Positions 8,683-21,554 of a DNA stretch of 64,000 bases are shown here, piece by piece; the stretch's first letter is position 1, and each line of letters opens with the position of its first letter. The notes beneath the pieces were generated by a model, which was given only the letters and a program-made list of their open reading frames with translations, made no database searches and had not been told where the DNA came from. Origin of the DNA: UBA1181 sp045639525. Lineage in GTDB: Bacteria; Bacteroidota; Bacteroidia; Bacteroidales; Paludibacteraceae. Both the position numbers and the translations under genes were made by a program. The stretch covers positions 3,094 to 67,093 of the forward strand of contig JAZUDI010000020.1 of NCBI GenBank assembly GCA_045639525.1, in the 5' to 3' direction.

Positions 8683-9432
8683 TTAGAACTTGAAACCGAT
8701 GAAGATACGGAAGTTGTTTCTTCTTCTGTAGGTAAGGATGTCGCCCAACATCTTGTCGAACATATCCTCGTCCTCATCCTCCTCAAACCAGTCCATAGCC
8801 TTCAACTTAGCGAAGTTGTACTCAAAACCGACTTGGAAAACCTTGTAACGGAATGCGGCGCCAAGGTATTGAGAAAGACCAAACTCAGCATCAACGTCGT
8901 CGATGTCGTGGCCCAACTTCTTAGCTACTGTCTCATAAGCAGCCTCAAGGTGATCATCCGCGAACTTGAAGTTTTGGAAGCCCAAGCTTGGACCGAAGCT
9001 GTAGAATACGTCAGCAGCCATATCGTCGCCCAAATAGTAAGTACCAATTACACCTGGCATCAAGAAGTCTGCCTTGATAGTGTTACCCTTGAGAAGCAAT
9101 ACCTTCTCGCCAGCGAAATCACTGTAGCACTTGCTCATTCCGAAAGAGAAGTCCGCCCAACGAGCGCTTACAGCGATACCGAACTTACCTGGAGTGGCAA
9201 CATACCAACGAGTATCCAATCCCAAACCAAACATAGGAGTGTTCTTTCTTGACTCCAAATCACTTGACAAAAGTTCCTTAGAACCCTCAAGACGTGTGTG
9301 ACCGAATTTGTCGTTGCTAACGAAACCTACGTTCAACTTCAATCCGAAACCATTGTCATCACCTTGCTCGATAGCGAACGCAGCAGTAGCCATGCTGAAA
9401 AGGGCAGTGGCCATCAAAATTAATTTCTTCAT
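8683..9432 (-). CDS. Outer-membrane beta-barrel family protein
   Basis: The 249-residue product begins with a signal peptide (MKKLILMATALFSMATAAFA). Alternating hydrophobic strands follow: FGLKLNVGFV, MFGLGLDTRWYVA, GIAVSARWADFSFG, AADVFYSFGPSLGFQNF, YLGAAFRYKVFQVGFEYNFA. It ends NNFRIFIGFKF, a C-terminal aromatic as expected for barrel insertion. This resembles small PorT/OmpW-like Bacteroidota outer-membrane barrels. A longer in-frame start upstream is rejected because the signal peptide starts at 9432. An acidic loop (EEDEDEDMFDKM) is unusual. Function is unknown. Its -7 promoter element lies at 9520-9527. Confidence 0.82.
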   Translation of the reverse strand: MKKLILMATALFSMATAAFAIEQGDDNGFGLKLNVGFVSNDKFGHTRLEGSKELLSSDLESRKNTPMFGLGLDTRWYVATPGKFGIAVSARWADFSFGMSKCYSDFAGEKVLLLKGNTIKADFLMPGVIGTYYLGDDMAADVFYSFGPSLGFQNFKFADDHLEAAYETVAKKLGHDIDDVDAEFGLSQYLGAAFRYKVFQVGFEYNFAKLKAMDWFEEDEDEDMFDKMLGDILTYRRRNNFRIFIGFKF

Positions 9433-9519
9433 TTTAAATAATTTAAAATAGACAATAATTGCCCCGTCTACCATAAACCACAAAGGATAGGGGCTAATTT
9501 TCCTCTCGTGATTTGAGTG

Positions 9520-9527
9520 CAAATTTA
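9520..9527 (-). promoter_or_regulatory. Promoter -7 element for the barrel gene
   Basis: On the minus strand this reads TAAATTTG (TAnnTTTG). It implies an 80-nt leader. Confidence 0.55.
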
Positions 9528-9558
9528 TGTTATTTTCTGTTATAAACCATTTAAAATT

Positions 9559-9581
9559 GCCCATCTTTTTTCTTGATGGGT
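9559..9581. terminator. Possible weak terminator downstream of the glycosyltransferase
   Basis: A hairpin (CCCATC/GATGGG) lies 90 bp past the minus-strand glycosyltransferase stop. Only a weak U-rich stretch follows on the minus strand, so its role is uncertain. Confidence 0.3.
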
Positions 9582-9667
9582 ATTTATTTTCTCTGATTAT
9601 TGTTAAAAATCAATGTTATAGGGCGATGTTTGAGAGGATTTGTTCGGTCGGAGAAAATGAAAATGCG

Positions 9668-10582
9668 CTACTGTCGGAGTTTCCTTGCCACCGTTTGAAG
9701 ATCTCTTATCAGAAACTTCTTGAAGAGTTGCGGATGGGACAATGGTAGTTTCGCCATCATCCAAAGATAGTGCTTAGGGTATTGGCGCCGCATCGTCAAG
9801 GAGTGAGAGAGGGGTAATTCGGGGGAGAGGGAGATGTGGTGTCGTCGGGCCAGTCGGTCGATGCCGAGGCAGACATTCAATCTACTTTGGCACTCCTCCA
9901 AGGATACGGTGATGCTGGAGAACTGGCTGGCTGCCAAAGAACCCTCTCTTTGGGTGACGATGTAGAGCGGGTCTTCCGACACGTGGATCTTCTGGGCGAA
10001 GATACCTGCCAAGAAGGAGAACCGCACATCATTGGAGTAGCGGGTCGTGTCGCAGGCGATGTGGTGCGCCTCGATAAAGGAGTGTTTGAAGAATTTTCCC
10101 CAAAGCGCCTGAAAATTATATCTTAGATCGTTTTCGGACTTATCGATTCGGTATTGCTCGAAAAATGGGGCGTAGAAGTTCCTATCCGCGGGCTGCGACA
10201 GGTCGTCGCTCATCACGCTTATGGCATTGAAGAATAGCACGTCCGCCTCCTCGTCCCTATTCTTTTCGACCACTTCGAACATATTCTCCACGAAGAGGTC
10301 GTCGGCATCCATAAATGTCACCCAATCTCCCTCCGCATGGGCCAACCCGAGGTTTCTCGCACGGCCTGCGCTGCCACCTTGTGATGTCCTCAAATAGGTA
10401 AGATGAGGCCGCTTCAGGGCCGGATAGATCTCCGGAAAGTTCTCCCCGTTTGGGCTACAATCATCCACTACGACCACTTGGATCTCCTCCCTGATGGGGA
10501 TTGAGGCAAGGCATCTCGTCAAGAGTTGCGGTATGTTGTAATGGGGAATGATGACGGTGTATGTATATGTGGACATAGCCAT
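9668..10582 (-). CDS. Family 2 glycosyltransferase
   Basis: The 304-residue GT-A enzyme has the typical opening TVIIPHYNIPQLLTRCLASI, the nucleotide-sugar motif VVVVDDCSPNGEN, the GRARNLGLAHAEGDWVTFMDADD segment with the metal-binding DADD, and a C-terminal half without membrane helices. It starts 7 bp after the flippase stop on the same strand, so the two are co-transcribed. This is the usual arrangement for building and moving a lipid-linked oligosaccharide (O-antigen, capsule or the T9SS anchoring glycan). Met1 or Met3 may be the true start. Donor sugar is unknown. Confidence 0.88.
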   Translation of the reverse strand: MAMSTYTYTVIIPHYNIPQLLTRCLASIPIREEIQVVVVDDCSPNGENFPEIYPALKRPHLTYLRTSQGGSAGRARNLGLAHAEGDWVTFMDADDLFVENMFEVVEKNRDEEADVLFFNAISVMSDDLSQPADRNFYAPFFEQYRIDKSENDLRYNFQALWGKFFKHSFIEAHHIACDTTRYSNDVRFSFLAGIFAQKIHVSEDPLYIVTQREGSLAASQFSSITVSLEECQSRLNVCLGIDRLARRHHISLSPELPLSHSLTMRRQYPKHYLWMMAKLPLSHPQLFKKFLIRDLQTVARKLRQ

Positions 10583-10589
10583 TTATAGT

Positions 10590-12134
10590 TTAGTGTCTAA
10601 ATCTGCTTTTCATTCGTTCGACAAATAGTCGGATGCCCTCCGAACAACCGTAGGAGAGGAGAGAGGAGGATATCAGTAGGATAGAGCCGAATGCCGTGGC
10701 CTTGATGAGGAACGCCTGCCATGTGGTGGCCACATCCTCGGGGATTCCCATGAGGAGAACCGCCTTTCTGGAGAGGAGGTAGGCGATGGCGAAGGGGACG
10801 ATGTTACCCGCCAAGAGGGAGAGATAGTGGTGGAAACGCATTTTGAAACCTTGGCTATAGAGATAGTAGGGTTTCCATACATGCATCAGGCATAACTGTA
10901 CCAACACCGGAACCGCCAACAATCCCGCCAATCCCCAAACCTTTCCCACAGCCACAACTGCTAATAGGGAGAGGATGCGGCAGACCGGCACCCAAATGTC
11001 TGCCTTCAACCCATATCCGTCCAGGTATTGGTCGGTGGTGTTTCGTAGGAGGTTGAGGCAGAAATCCGCGCAGATCAAGAAGACGAGCAGCGGCGAGAGT
11101 ACGTACGATTCGCCCAACCATACCGCGATGAAGTCGGAACTTAGGAAGAGGAGGCAGAGCGAAAGGTAGGTGACCACGAAGAACTTAATGGCGTATAGTT
11201 CCTTGTAGCAGCGGTAGATGCGCTCGTGGTTGCCCTCGGCGATGAGATTGCCGATACCTGCGCTGGTGCCGGAGAGAGCCGCGTTGATCAACTGGCTCAC
11301 TTTGCTGTTCACTAGTGTATAGTTGCCGTAGAAGGTTACCACCGAGAGGGAGGCGTAGGCGAATACGATGATTGGCATCACGCTGTTGTTGATGAATCCG
11401 CCGATCTGGTGGACAAAAACTTTCTTGACGTACTGGATGATCTCTTGGTGGTGCTTGATGGCTACCTTTCCCCTTTGGTAGTTCGCCTCCACCCAAGGAT
11501 AGACCTTGTCGAACTGTCTGTTCAGCAAGACGCTGTTCAGGATGGCGAAGAGGAGGGTAAGGGTAATGTAGATGAAGTAACTGTTTGTATAGAGGGCCAG
11601 TGCCATTTGGAGTACGACGCATAGGATTTGGGTAACCTGGAAGTAGCCGTTCACATAGTATTGGCGTTGGTCGGCGTTGAAGATGGTATTGGCTTTGTAG
11701 TTGATGAAATATCCGATCAGCGAACAGAACAGTTGGGCGTAGAAGCAGTAGTAGATGATGAACCAACTCTGCGTAGTATCTTGGAAGATGAGCGGAAGGA
11801 AGAGCGAGAAGATCACACCCGCGCAGAGGATGAATATACCGATATTGCGGTAGAGGTAAGCCATGATGGAGATGATCTCGTTGATCATCTCCCGATCTTT
11901 GTCGAAAAGCGGTTTGTAGAGGAAGTAGGCGATGGAGGCGCCCACGCCCAGCTCTGCCAAATTCAGGAAGGCCAGTAGGCTATTGACCGTGGTGGCGAGT
12001 CCGATGAACTCGTCGCCCAATTGATCCAGAAAAATCTTTCTTGAGAAGAAGGAGATGATGATGGAGATGGCGGAGACTGCCAAGTTCACCTTCATGTTTA
12101 AAACTGCCTTTCCTACTCTTGATCTGTTCTCCAT
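10590..12134 (-). CDS. Wzx-type polysaccharide flippase (MOP superfamily)
   Basis: This 514-residue integral membrane protein has about 12-14 hydrophobic segments. The start (LNMKVNLAVSAISIIISFFSRKIFLDQLGDEFIGLATTV) resembles Wzx/PST-family exporters that flip undecaprenyl-linked oligosaccharides across the inner membrane. Supporting segments are LLAFLNLAELGVGASIAYFLYKPL and the C-terminal WVPVCRILSLLAVVAVGKVWGLAGLLAVPV. The adjacent glycosyltransferase 7 bp downstream supports a role in surface glycan export. No polymerase (Wzy) or further sugar genes are nearby, so the locus looks like a small satellite of a larger pathway. Confidence 0.88.
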   Translation of the reverse strand: MENRSRVGKAVLNMKVNLAVSAISIIISFFSRKIFLDQLGDEFIGLATTVNSLLAFLNLAELGVGASIAYFLYKPLFDKDREMINEIISIMAYLYRNIGIFILCAGVIFSLFLPLIFQDTTQSWFIIYYCFYAQLFCSLIGYFINYKANTIFNADQRQYYVNGYFQVTQILCVVLQMALALYTNSYFIYITLTLLFAILNSVLLNRQFDKVYPWVEANYQRGKVAIKHHQEIIQYVKKVFVHQIGGFINNSVMPIIVFAYASLSVVTFYGNYTLVNSKVSQLINAALSGTSAGIGNLIAEGNHERIYRCYKELYAIKFFVVTYLSLCLLFLSSDFIAVWLGESYVLSPLLVFLICADFCLNLLRNTTDQYLDGYGLKADIWVPVCRILSLLAVVAVGKVWGLAGLLAVPVLVQLCLMHVWKPYYLYSQGFKMRFHHYLSLLAGNIVPFAIAYLLSRKAVLLMGIPEDVATTWQAFLIKATAFGSILLISSSLLSYGCSEGIRLFVERMKSRFRH

Positions 12135-12172
12135 GAGTAATACTTCCCTTATTCGGAGTTGATATTTGGTTG

Positions 12173-12180
12173 CAAAGGTA
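12173..12180 (-). promoter_or_regulatory. Promoter -7 element for the flippase-glycosyltransferase pair
   Basis: On the minus strand this reads TACCTTTG (TAnnTTTG), about 39 bp before the flippase ATG. Confidence 0.6.
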
Positions 12181-12201
12181 AGTAATTTTGAGTAAATACG
12201 A

Positions 12202-12226
12202 AAGGCGGACCATTGTGATCCGCCTT
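12202..12226 (-). terminator. Probable terminator of the DUF1015 gene
   Basis: An 8-bp GC-rich stem (12202-12209 with 12219-12226) lies 26 bp past the stop. The U-tract on the minus strand is poor. Confidence 0.5.
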
Positions 12227-12251
12227 CGTTATGTTCTCTTTTATGTTTTCG

Positions 12252-13499
12252 TTAGGACAACTTGTGGATAATCAAACCTGAGCGCAACTTAGGTTCGAAC
12301 CATGTAGCCTTTGGAGGCATGATGTTGCCGCTATCAGCGATATCCATGATTTGTTGCATAGAGACTGGATACAAAGCAAGCGCGGTGCGCATCTCGCCAT
12401 TGTCCACACGTCTCTTGAGCTCCTTCAATCCGCGTAGACCGCCGACGAAGTCGATGCGCTTGTCGGAACGAAGGTCCTTGATGCCAAGGATCTCGTCGAG
12501 GATCAAACGGCTGGAGATATCCACATCCAACACACCGATAGGATCTTGGTCGTTGTAGGTACCCTTCTTTGCCTTCAAGCTGTACCAGTTCTTGTCCAAG
12601 TAGAGGGAGAACTCGTGGAGCTCCTGTGGCTTGTACTCAGCCTCGCCCTTCTTCTCGACGGTGAAGTTCTTGGAGAGCGCCTCCAAGAATTGCTCGCTTG
12701 TCATGCCGTTCAAATCCTTGATGACACGGTTGTAGTCGAGGATCGTCAACTGGCTGGCAGGGAAGGCTACAGCCATGAAGTAGTTGTACTCCTCGTCGCC
12801 CTTGTGGTTAGGGTTTTGCTTGCGCTTCTCGTCGCCCACCAAGGCAGCGGCAGCTGAACGGTGGTGACCGTCGGCGATGTACAAAGCCTTCATCTTACCG
12901 AACTCCTCGGTAACAGTCTTGATATCATTATCGTTATCGATCAACCAAAATTGGTGTCCGAAACCATCGATAGGGGCGATGAACTTGTACTCAGGCTCCT
13001 TTACGGTGTACTTCTTCACCAATGCCTCCAATGTGGCGTTGTCTGGGTATGCGAAGAAGACAGGCTCGATGTTCGCGTTGTTCACGCGGACGTGCTTCAT
13101 ACGATCCTCCTCCTTGTCGCGGCGGGTCAACTCGTGTTTCTTGATGACACCTGTCATGTAGTCGTCCACATAAGCGCCGATCACAAGACCGTACTGAGTC
13201 TTGCCGTTCATGGTTTGAGCGTAGATGTAGTACATCTCCTTCTCATCTTGTACCAACCATCCCTTGTCTTGGAATTTTTGGAAATTCTCTGCGGCCTTCT
13301 CATAGACGCGAGGATCATATTCACTGGTTCCTACTGGAAAATCAATTTCTGGTTTGATGATGTGATAGAGTGACATCTCGTTGTCGCCAGCCTCTTCGCG
13401 AGCCTCCTCAGAGTCGAGGACGTCGTATGGACGGCTTTCTACCTTCTCCACCAAATTTTTTGGAGGGCGGATACCCTTAAAAGGTTTGATAATAGCCAT
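12252..13499 (-). CDS. DUF1015 family protein
   Basis: The 415-residue cytoplasmic protein matches DUF1015: N-terminal IKPFKGIRPPKNL and RPYDVLDSEEARE, the central IKKHELTRRDKEEDRMKH, the conserved IADGHHRSAAAL, and a C-terminal DISSRLILDEILGIKDLRSDKRIDFVGG. In many Bacteroidota this gene follows serC-serA, which hints at a link with serine metabolism, but here it stands alone. The DGHHR motif recalls the nucleotide site of ParB-like/ADP-dependent serine kinases; that comparison is my inference. Molecular function is not established. A -7 element at 13551-13558 gives it its own promoter. Confidence 0.85.
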   Translation of the reverse strand: MAIIKPFKGIRPPKNLVEKVESRPYDVLDSEEAREEAGDNEMSLYHIIKPEIDFPVGTSEYDPRVYEKAAENFQKFQDKGWLVQDEKEMYYIYAQTMNGKTQYGLVIGAYVDDYMTGVIKKHELTRRDKEEDRMKHVRVNNANIEPVFFAYPDNATLEALVKKYTVKEPEYKFIAPIDGFGHQFWLIDNDNDIKTVTEEFGKMKALYIADGHHRSAAAALVGDEKRKQNPNHKGDEEYNYFMAVAFPASQLTILDYNRVIKDLNGMTSEQFLEALSKNFTVEKKGEAEYKPQELHEFSLYLDKNWYSLKAKKGTYNDQDPIGVLDVDISSRLILDEILGIKDLRSDKRIDFVGGLRGLKELKRRVDNGEMRTALALYPVSMQQIMDIADSGNIMPPKATWFEPKLRSGLIIHKLS

Positions 13500-13550
13500 A
13501 ATTGGATATGTTTAAATTAAAATTAATTCTTGCTTGGTTTTGAAACGATG

Positions 13551-13558
13551 CAAAAATA
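13551..13558 (-). promoter_or_regulatory. Promoter -7 element for the DUF1015 gene
   Basis: On the minus strand this reads TATTTTTG (TAnnTTTG), 52 bp before the ATG. Confidence 0.6.
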
Positions 13559-13608
13559 CAAAAAATCGTGATGTCCGACGTTTGTATGGCGGCGGTTTTT
13601 TATTATTG

Positions 13609-14874
13609 TTACCGTAATAGCCATTTCCAAATAGGTATAACCTCTATCTCCAGGTTAGGTTTGAATATAATTCTTTCCTCGTCATAAGTGATGATGACGG
13701 CACGTTTTAGAGGATATACTTTGTTAAGTGATAATAGGGCGGATACTTCACGATCGCGTGTCTCATCGTTTTCAATGCTATAAGATGCTTGAATGGCTAG
13801 CGATTCATCGGGGACATAGAAATCCACCTCAATATTTTTGTTGTAGTAATATAGTTGAGGTGAATCCTCGTCTTTGTTATATCGTTTGTATAAAGAAATC
13901 GCAACTAGGTTCTCCAACAATGATGTCTCTTCGTCCGTTAGGAAAATAGATAAAAGGCCATTGTCTATAAAGTAATGTTTCTTCGAACCCTCTCTCTCCG
14001 AGAATTTCGATGCGTAGTTGTCTAGCGTGAATAGAAGACACGCCTCTTTTACGAAACGGATGTATTCTATGATCGAGGCCGTATTGGTAGAGACACCTGT
14101 GCTTTTTATTAAGTTGGTGAGACGATTGTAGGAGGTAGGTTGTTTGACATTTTCCGCCAATCTTTTTACTGCCAGCCGAAGAGCGTGATCATTTTTAACA
14201 TTGTTGCGTTGGATAATATCTCCTAATAAGATCTTCTCATAGAGTCCATTGAGCCAATGTCGTTTGTTTCGGAACAGTATTAGTTCGGGGAATCCACCCC
14301 ATTTGAAGTATTCTGAAAAATGCAGCTGAACTGTATTTTTCAATTTGCTGTATTCCCAGTTTTCGTCAAGATGAATATCCTTGGCGGTGAGGTATTCGGA
14401 AAATGAAAATGGGAAGACTTTCTCGTCAAAGAATCGCGCGCCCAAGGTGGTTGCGATATCTCGGCTCAACATTTTTGCGTTAGAACCTGTGATGAAAACC
14501 AAATATTTCTGGTTGGCCAATCTTCGTGCAAAGTGTTCCCAACCCTCGATGTTTTGTATCTCGTCGAAAAAGAAAATCGGTTTGTCAGAGAACATGGAAG
14601 CGTAAGCTTGTATGATTAGATCGAAATCATCGGCCATCATTCCAAGTAGCCTTTCGTCGTCAAAGTTGATGTATACCAATTCTCTTAATGGGTGACCATC
14701 GCTTAAGAACTGCAACGCTCGTTGGTATAATAAATAGGATTTTCCCGCCTGTCTTATGCCCACAAGAACATATCGGCCTTGTTCCTCAAATTCAAAGGTG
14801 CGTTGATGCAATACTACATTCTGTATCTCATCTTGCCCTTCTTTGATAAGTGTTTTGAATATCTCTTTCTGCAT
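13609..14874 (-). CDS. AAA-family ATPase with DUF4143 domain
   Basis: The 421-residue protein combines an N-terminal AAA_14 ATPase with a C-terminal DUF4143 domain. The Walker A is GIRQAGKS (39-46), the Walker B is IFFFDEIQN near 100, and an arginine/sensor stretch VFITGSNAKML follows. The C-terminal half contains YFIDNGLLSIF, then NIEVDFYV and AIQASYSI, a degenerate PD-(D/E)xK-like core. These proteins are abundant in Bacteroidota and archaea, often in multiple copies and accessory regions; no cellular role is proven. The gene is isolated, AT-rich compared with its neighbours, and has no clear -7 element upstream. Confidence 0.88.
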   Translation of the reverse strand: MQKEIFKTLIKEGQDEIQNVVLHQRTFEFEEQGRYVLVGIRQAGKSYLLYQRALQFLSDGHPLRELVYINFDDERLLGMMADDFDLIIQAYASMFSDKPIFFFDEIQNIEGWEHFARRLANQKYLVFITGSNAKMLSRDIATTLGARFFDEKVFPFSFSEYLTAKDIHLDENWEYSKLKNTVQLHFSEYFKWGGFPELILFRNKRHWLNGLYEKILLGDIIQRNNVKNDHALRLAVKRLAENVKQPTSYNRLTNLIKSTGVSTNTASIIEYIRFVKEACLLFTLDNYASKFSEREGSKKHYFIDNGLLSIFLTDEETSLLENLVAISLYKRYNKDEDSPQLYYYNKNIEVDFYVPDESLAIQASYSIENDETRDREVSALLSLNKVYPLKRAVIITYDEERIIFKPNLEIEVIPIWKWLLR

Positions 14875-15013
14875 AATATTGTCGGTGTAGGATATATATA
14901 CTATGCAAAAATGGAGGTTTTATTTATCAACTCCAAATAAAATTCGCCAATTTTATTTATTGGCGGTAAATAGAAATGGCGGATTTTGTATGCCGACGAT
15001 AAAAAATTAGGTG

Positions 15014-15313
15014 TTATTTTTTCTCTCTCTTGGGGAACCACCCCTTCTCCACACGTTTGCGTTGGTCGAAGACCTCTTTAACGCTCCAGAAGCAGGAGAA
15101 GGCGAAAACGCCAAGGAGTATGGAAAGGATTTGATTGGTGATTATGATGGAGAAGAGGGTGCCGATGATGCCGCATATAAAGAATGCCCACCAACATTTC
15201 ACGCCGAAGTAGTACTCTCCTTTGATCACCAACGGATGGAATATACCTATTATAAGAAAGGTGGCTAATCCGATGAGTAGTCCGGAGCAGTTGAAGTTAT
15301 TAAAATCCATCAT
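15014..15313 (-). CDS. DUF4491 small membrane protein
   Basis: This protein of about 99 residues has three hydrophobic helices and the DUF4491 family features: NCSGLLIGLATFLIIGIFHPLVIKGEYYFGVKCWW near the start and VFAFSCFWSVKEVFDQRKRVEKGWFPK at the end. It is an inner-membrane protein of unknown function, nearly universal in Bacteroidales. The tandem ATGs at 15313/15310 are preferred over an in-frame GTG at 15331 because that GTG lies inside the probable promoter element (15331-15338), upstream of the expected transcript start. Confidence 0.85.
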   Translation of the reverse strand: MMDFNNFNCSGLLIGLATFLIIGIFHPLVIKGEYYFGVKCWWAFFICGIIGTLFSIIITNQILSILLGVFAFSCFWSVKEVFDQRKRVEKGWFPKREKK

Positions 15314-15330
15314 ATTATCTTTTTGCACCA

Positions 15331-15338
15331 CAAATTTA
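15331..15338 (-). promoter_or_regulatory. Promoter -7 element for the DUF4491 gene
   Basis: On the minus strand this reads TAAATTTG. It places the transcript start about 12 nt before the ATG at 15313. Confidence 0.6.
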
Positions 15339-15573
15339 CAAAAATCGTTTTGTTTGGAGGGCTTCCATACATTTTTTTTATCGAAGTGTGGGAAAATAAG
15401 AGCAAATTGTTGCTGATCGAAGGGGCGGATGAGATGATGAGATGGGCTCTCAACTTGTACAAAGTGTCACCATTTTCAGAAAAATCGTTGTCATTTTGCC
15501 TTAAAAATTGCTGACAATATGACAAAATATCGTCAAAAACGGTGGCAATATGTAATTTATAGGCTTAAAATTT

Positions 15574-15588
15574 GTATCATTTTGATAC
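15574..15588. promoter_or_regulatory. Palindromic operator-like site 1 (GTATCA-TTT-TGATAC)
   Basis: A perfect 6-bp inverted repeat with a 3-bp spacer. Its 13-bp core is the exact reverse complement of the core of the second palindrome at 15696-15712, so the two sites look like repeated binding sites for one dimeric regulator upstream of dapL. Confidence 0.5.
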
Positions 15589-15695
15589 TTTGATTTTTGA
15601 AAAATCTACGATTTGAAACGAAATTATAAAAATTACTTACGAATTGACATAAAATAACATAAAAATATTATAAAACGAAAGTGGTGTCAAAAACC

Positions 15696-15712
15696 ACTAT
15701 CAAAATGATAGT
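15696..15712. promoter_or_regulatory. Palindromic operator-like site 2 (ACTATCA-AAA-TGATAGT)
   Basis: A perfect 7-bp inverted repeat with a 3-bp spacer, 81 bp before dapL. Its right half, AAAATGATAGT, recurs upstream of dapF-glnN at 27696-27706 and in inverse orientation at 27419-27429. Confidence 0.55.
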
Positions 15713-15792
15713 AAATAAATGTATATACGAGCAAAAAGTTGTAAACTTGCATAAATTTTATTACAAAACGATAAAACTAAAAAGAGGAAGTT

Positions 15793-17022
15793 ATGGCGTT
15801 AGTAAATGAATATTTTCTTAGACTGACAGAAAGTTATCTTTTTTCGGATATTGCGAAGAAGGTGAACGCTTTTAAATTGACACATCCTAAGGAGCGTGTC
15901 ATCAGTTTGGGAATCGGAGATGTCACACAGCCCCTCTGCCCCGCGGTCATCAAGGCGATGCACGATGCGGTGGATGAGATGGCGGACTCGAGCACTTTCC
16001 ATGGTTATGGACCTGAGCATGGTTATGATTTTTTGCGCGAAGCGATTGTTAAGCACGATTATTTGAGCCGCGGCGTTCATATCGATGCATCCGAAGTATT
16101 CATCAGCGATGGCGCGAAGAGTGATATTGGTAACATCGGTGATATCGTCCGTTGGGACAACACCGTGGCGGTGACCGATCCGGTTTACCCTGTATATATC
16201 GATTCCAACGCGATGATTGGACGTGGAGGAACCTTCTCAGACGGCAAGTGGAATATGATCACCTATATGCCGACCACGGAGGAGAATGGTTTTGAGCCGC
16301 AGTTGCCAAGCGAGCGTGTGGATATGATCTACCTCTGCTACCCAAATAATCCGACGGGTACGGTTTTGACCAAAGAACAACTGAAGAAATGGGTGGATTA
16401 CGCGTTGAAGAATGATTCCATCATCTTCTTCGATTCCGCTTATGAATCATACATCCAAGACGATAAGATCCCTCATACCATTTATGAGATCCGCGGTGCG
16501 AAAAAATGCGCCATCGAGTTCCGCTCTTACTCTAAGACTGCGGGATTCACAGGTATTCGTTGCGGATACACCGTCATCCCGAAAGAGGTGATGGCATCCA
16601 CTTTGGATGGTAGCGAGAAGGTTTCGCTTAACCGCCTTTGGGAGCGTCGTCAGGCGACGAAGTTCAATGGCGCCAGCTACATTTCCCAACGTGGCGCCGC
16701 CGCGATCTACACACCTGAAGGAAAGGAGCAGGTGAAGAAGGTCGTGGATTATTACATGGGTAACGCAGCCTTGATGGGCGATCAATTGAGGAGTATGGGT
16801 ATGACGGTTTACGGCGGATCCAATGCTCCTTATTTGTGGGTGAAGACACCAAATGGCACCTCTTCTTGGAAATTCTTCGAGGAGTTGCTTTACACTGCCG
16901 GTTTGGTCTGCACGCCAGGTGTTGGATTCGGACCTTCTGGAGAGGGTTACGTCCGCTTGACCGCCTTCGGCAAACGTGAAGACTGCATCGAGGCGATGGA
17001 GAGATTAAAGAATAGAGGATAA
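15793..17022 (+). CDS. dapL: LL-diaminopimelate aminotransferase
   Basis: DapL converts tetrahydrodipicolinate directly to LL-diaminopimelate using glutamate, a one-step bypass of the acylated lysine pathway found in plants, Chlamydiae and many Bacteroidota. The 409-residue fold-type I PLP enzyme shows SLGIGDVTQPL at the start, FHGYGPEHGYDFLREAI, CYPNNPTGTVL, DSAYESYI and the PLP lysine Lys248 in SYSKTAGFTGIRCGY, all typical of the DapL clade. It leads an operon with gltB 23 bp downstream; GOGAT regenerates the glutamate it consumes. The next lysine-pathway enzyme, DapF, is encoded at 27730. RBS AAGAGGAAG precedes the ATG. Confidence 0.95.
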   Translation: MALVNEYFLRLTESYLFSDIAKKVNAFKLTHPKERVISLGIGDVTQPLCPAVIKAMHDAVDEMADSSTFHGYGPEHGYDFLREAIVKHDYLSRGVHIDASEVFISDGAKSDIGNIGDIVRWDNTVAVTDPVYPVYIDSNAMIGRGGTFSDGKWNMITYMPTTEENGFEPQLPSERVDMIYLCYPNNPTGTVLTKEQLKKWVDYALKNDSIIFFDSAYESYIQDDKIPHTIYEIRGAKKCAIEFRSYSKTAGFTGIRCGYTVIPKEVMASTLDGSEKVSLNRLWERRQATKFNGASYISQRGAAAIYTPEGKEQVKKVVDYYMGNAALMGDQLRSMGMTVYGGSNAPYLWVKTPNGTSSWKFFEELLYTAGLVCTPGVGFGPSGEGYVRLTAFGKREDCIEAMERLKNRG

Positions 17023-17045
17023 AGAGGATAAAAGATATAGAGATT

Positions 17046-21524
<4,479 letters not shown>

Positions 21525-21554
21525 TTGATGTAGAATTAATTAGGAGTTAAGATT

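Larger units (their letters stand above)
15339..15792. other. AT-rich intergenic region upstream of the dapL-gltBD-asnB operon
   Basis: This 454-bp stretch has no credible gene. It contains two related palindromes (15574-15588 and 15696-15712), a GTGGT/ACCAC inverted repeat at 15681-15697 and a weak promoter-like TAAACTTG at 15742-15749 (one mismatch to TAnnTTTG). It is unusually A+T-rich and likely carries the control region of the downstream nitrogen operon. Confidence 0.6.

Noticed and set aside
9527..9748. Plus-strand open frame between the barrel gene and the glycosyltransferase.
   Set aside because: It overlaps the promoter region and the 3' end of the glycosyltransferase gene and has no recognisable content.
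12286..12305. A GGTTCGAACC sequence, like a tRNA T-arm.
   Set aside because: It lies inside the DUF1015 coding sequence and has no surrounding cloverleaf.
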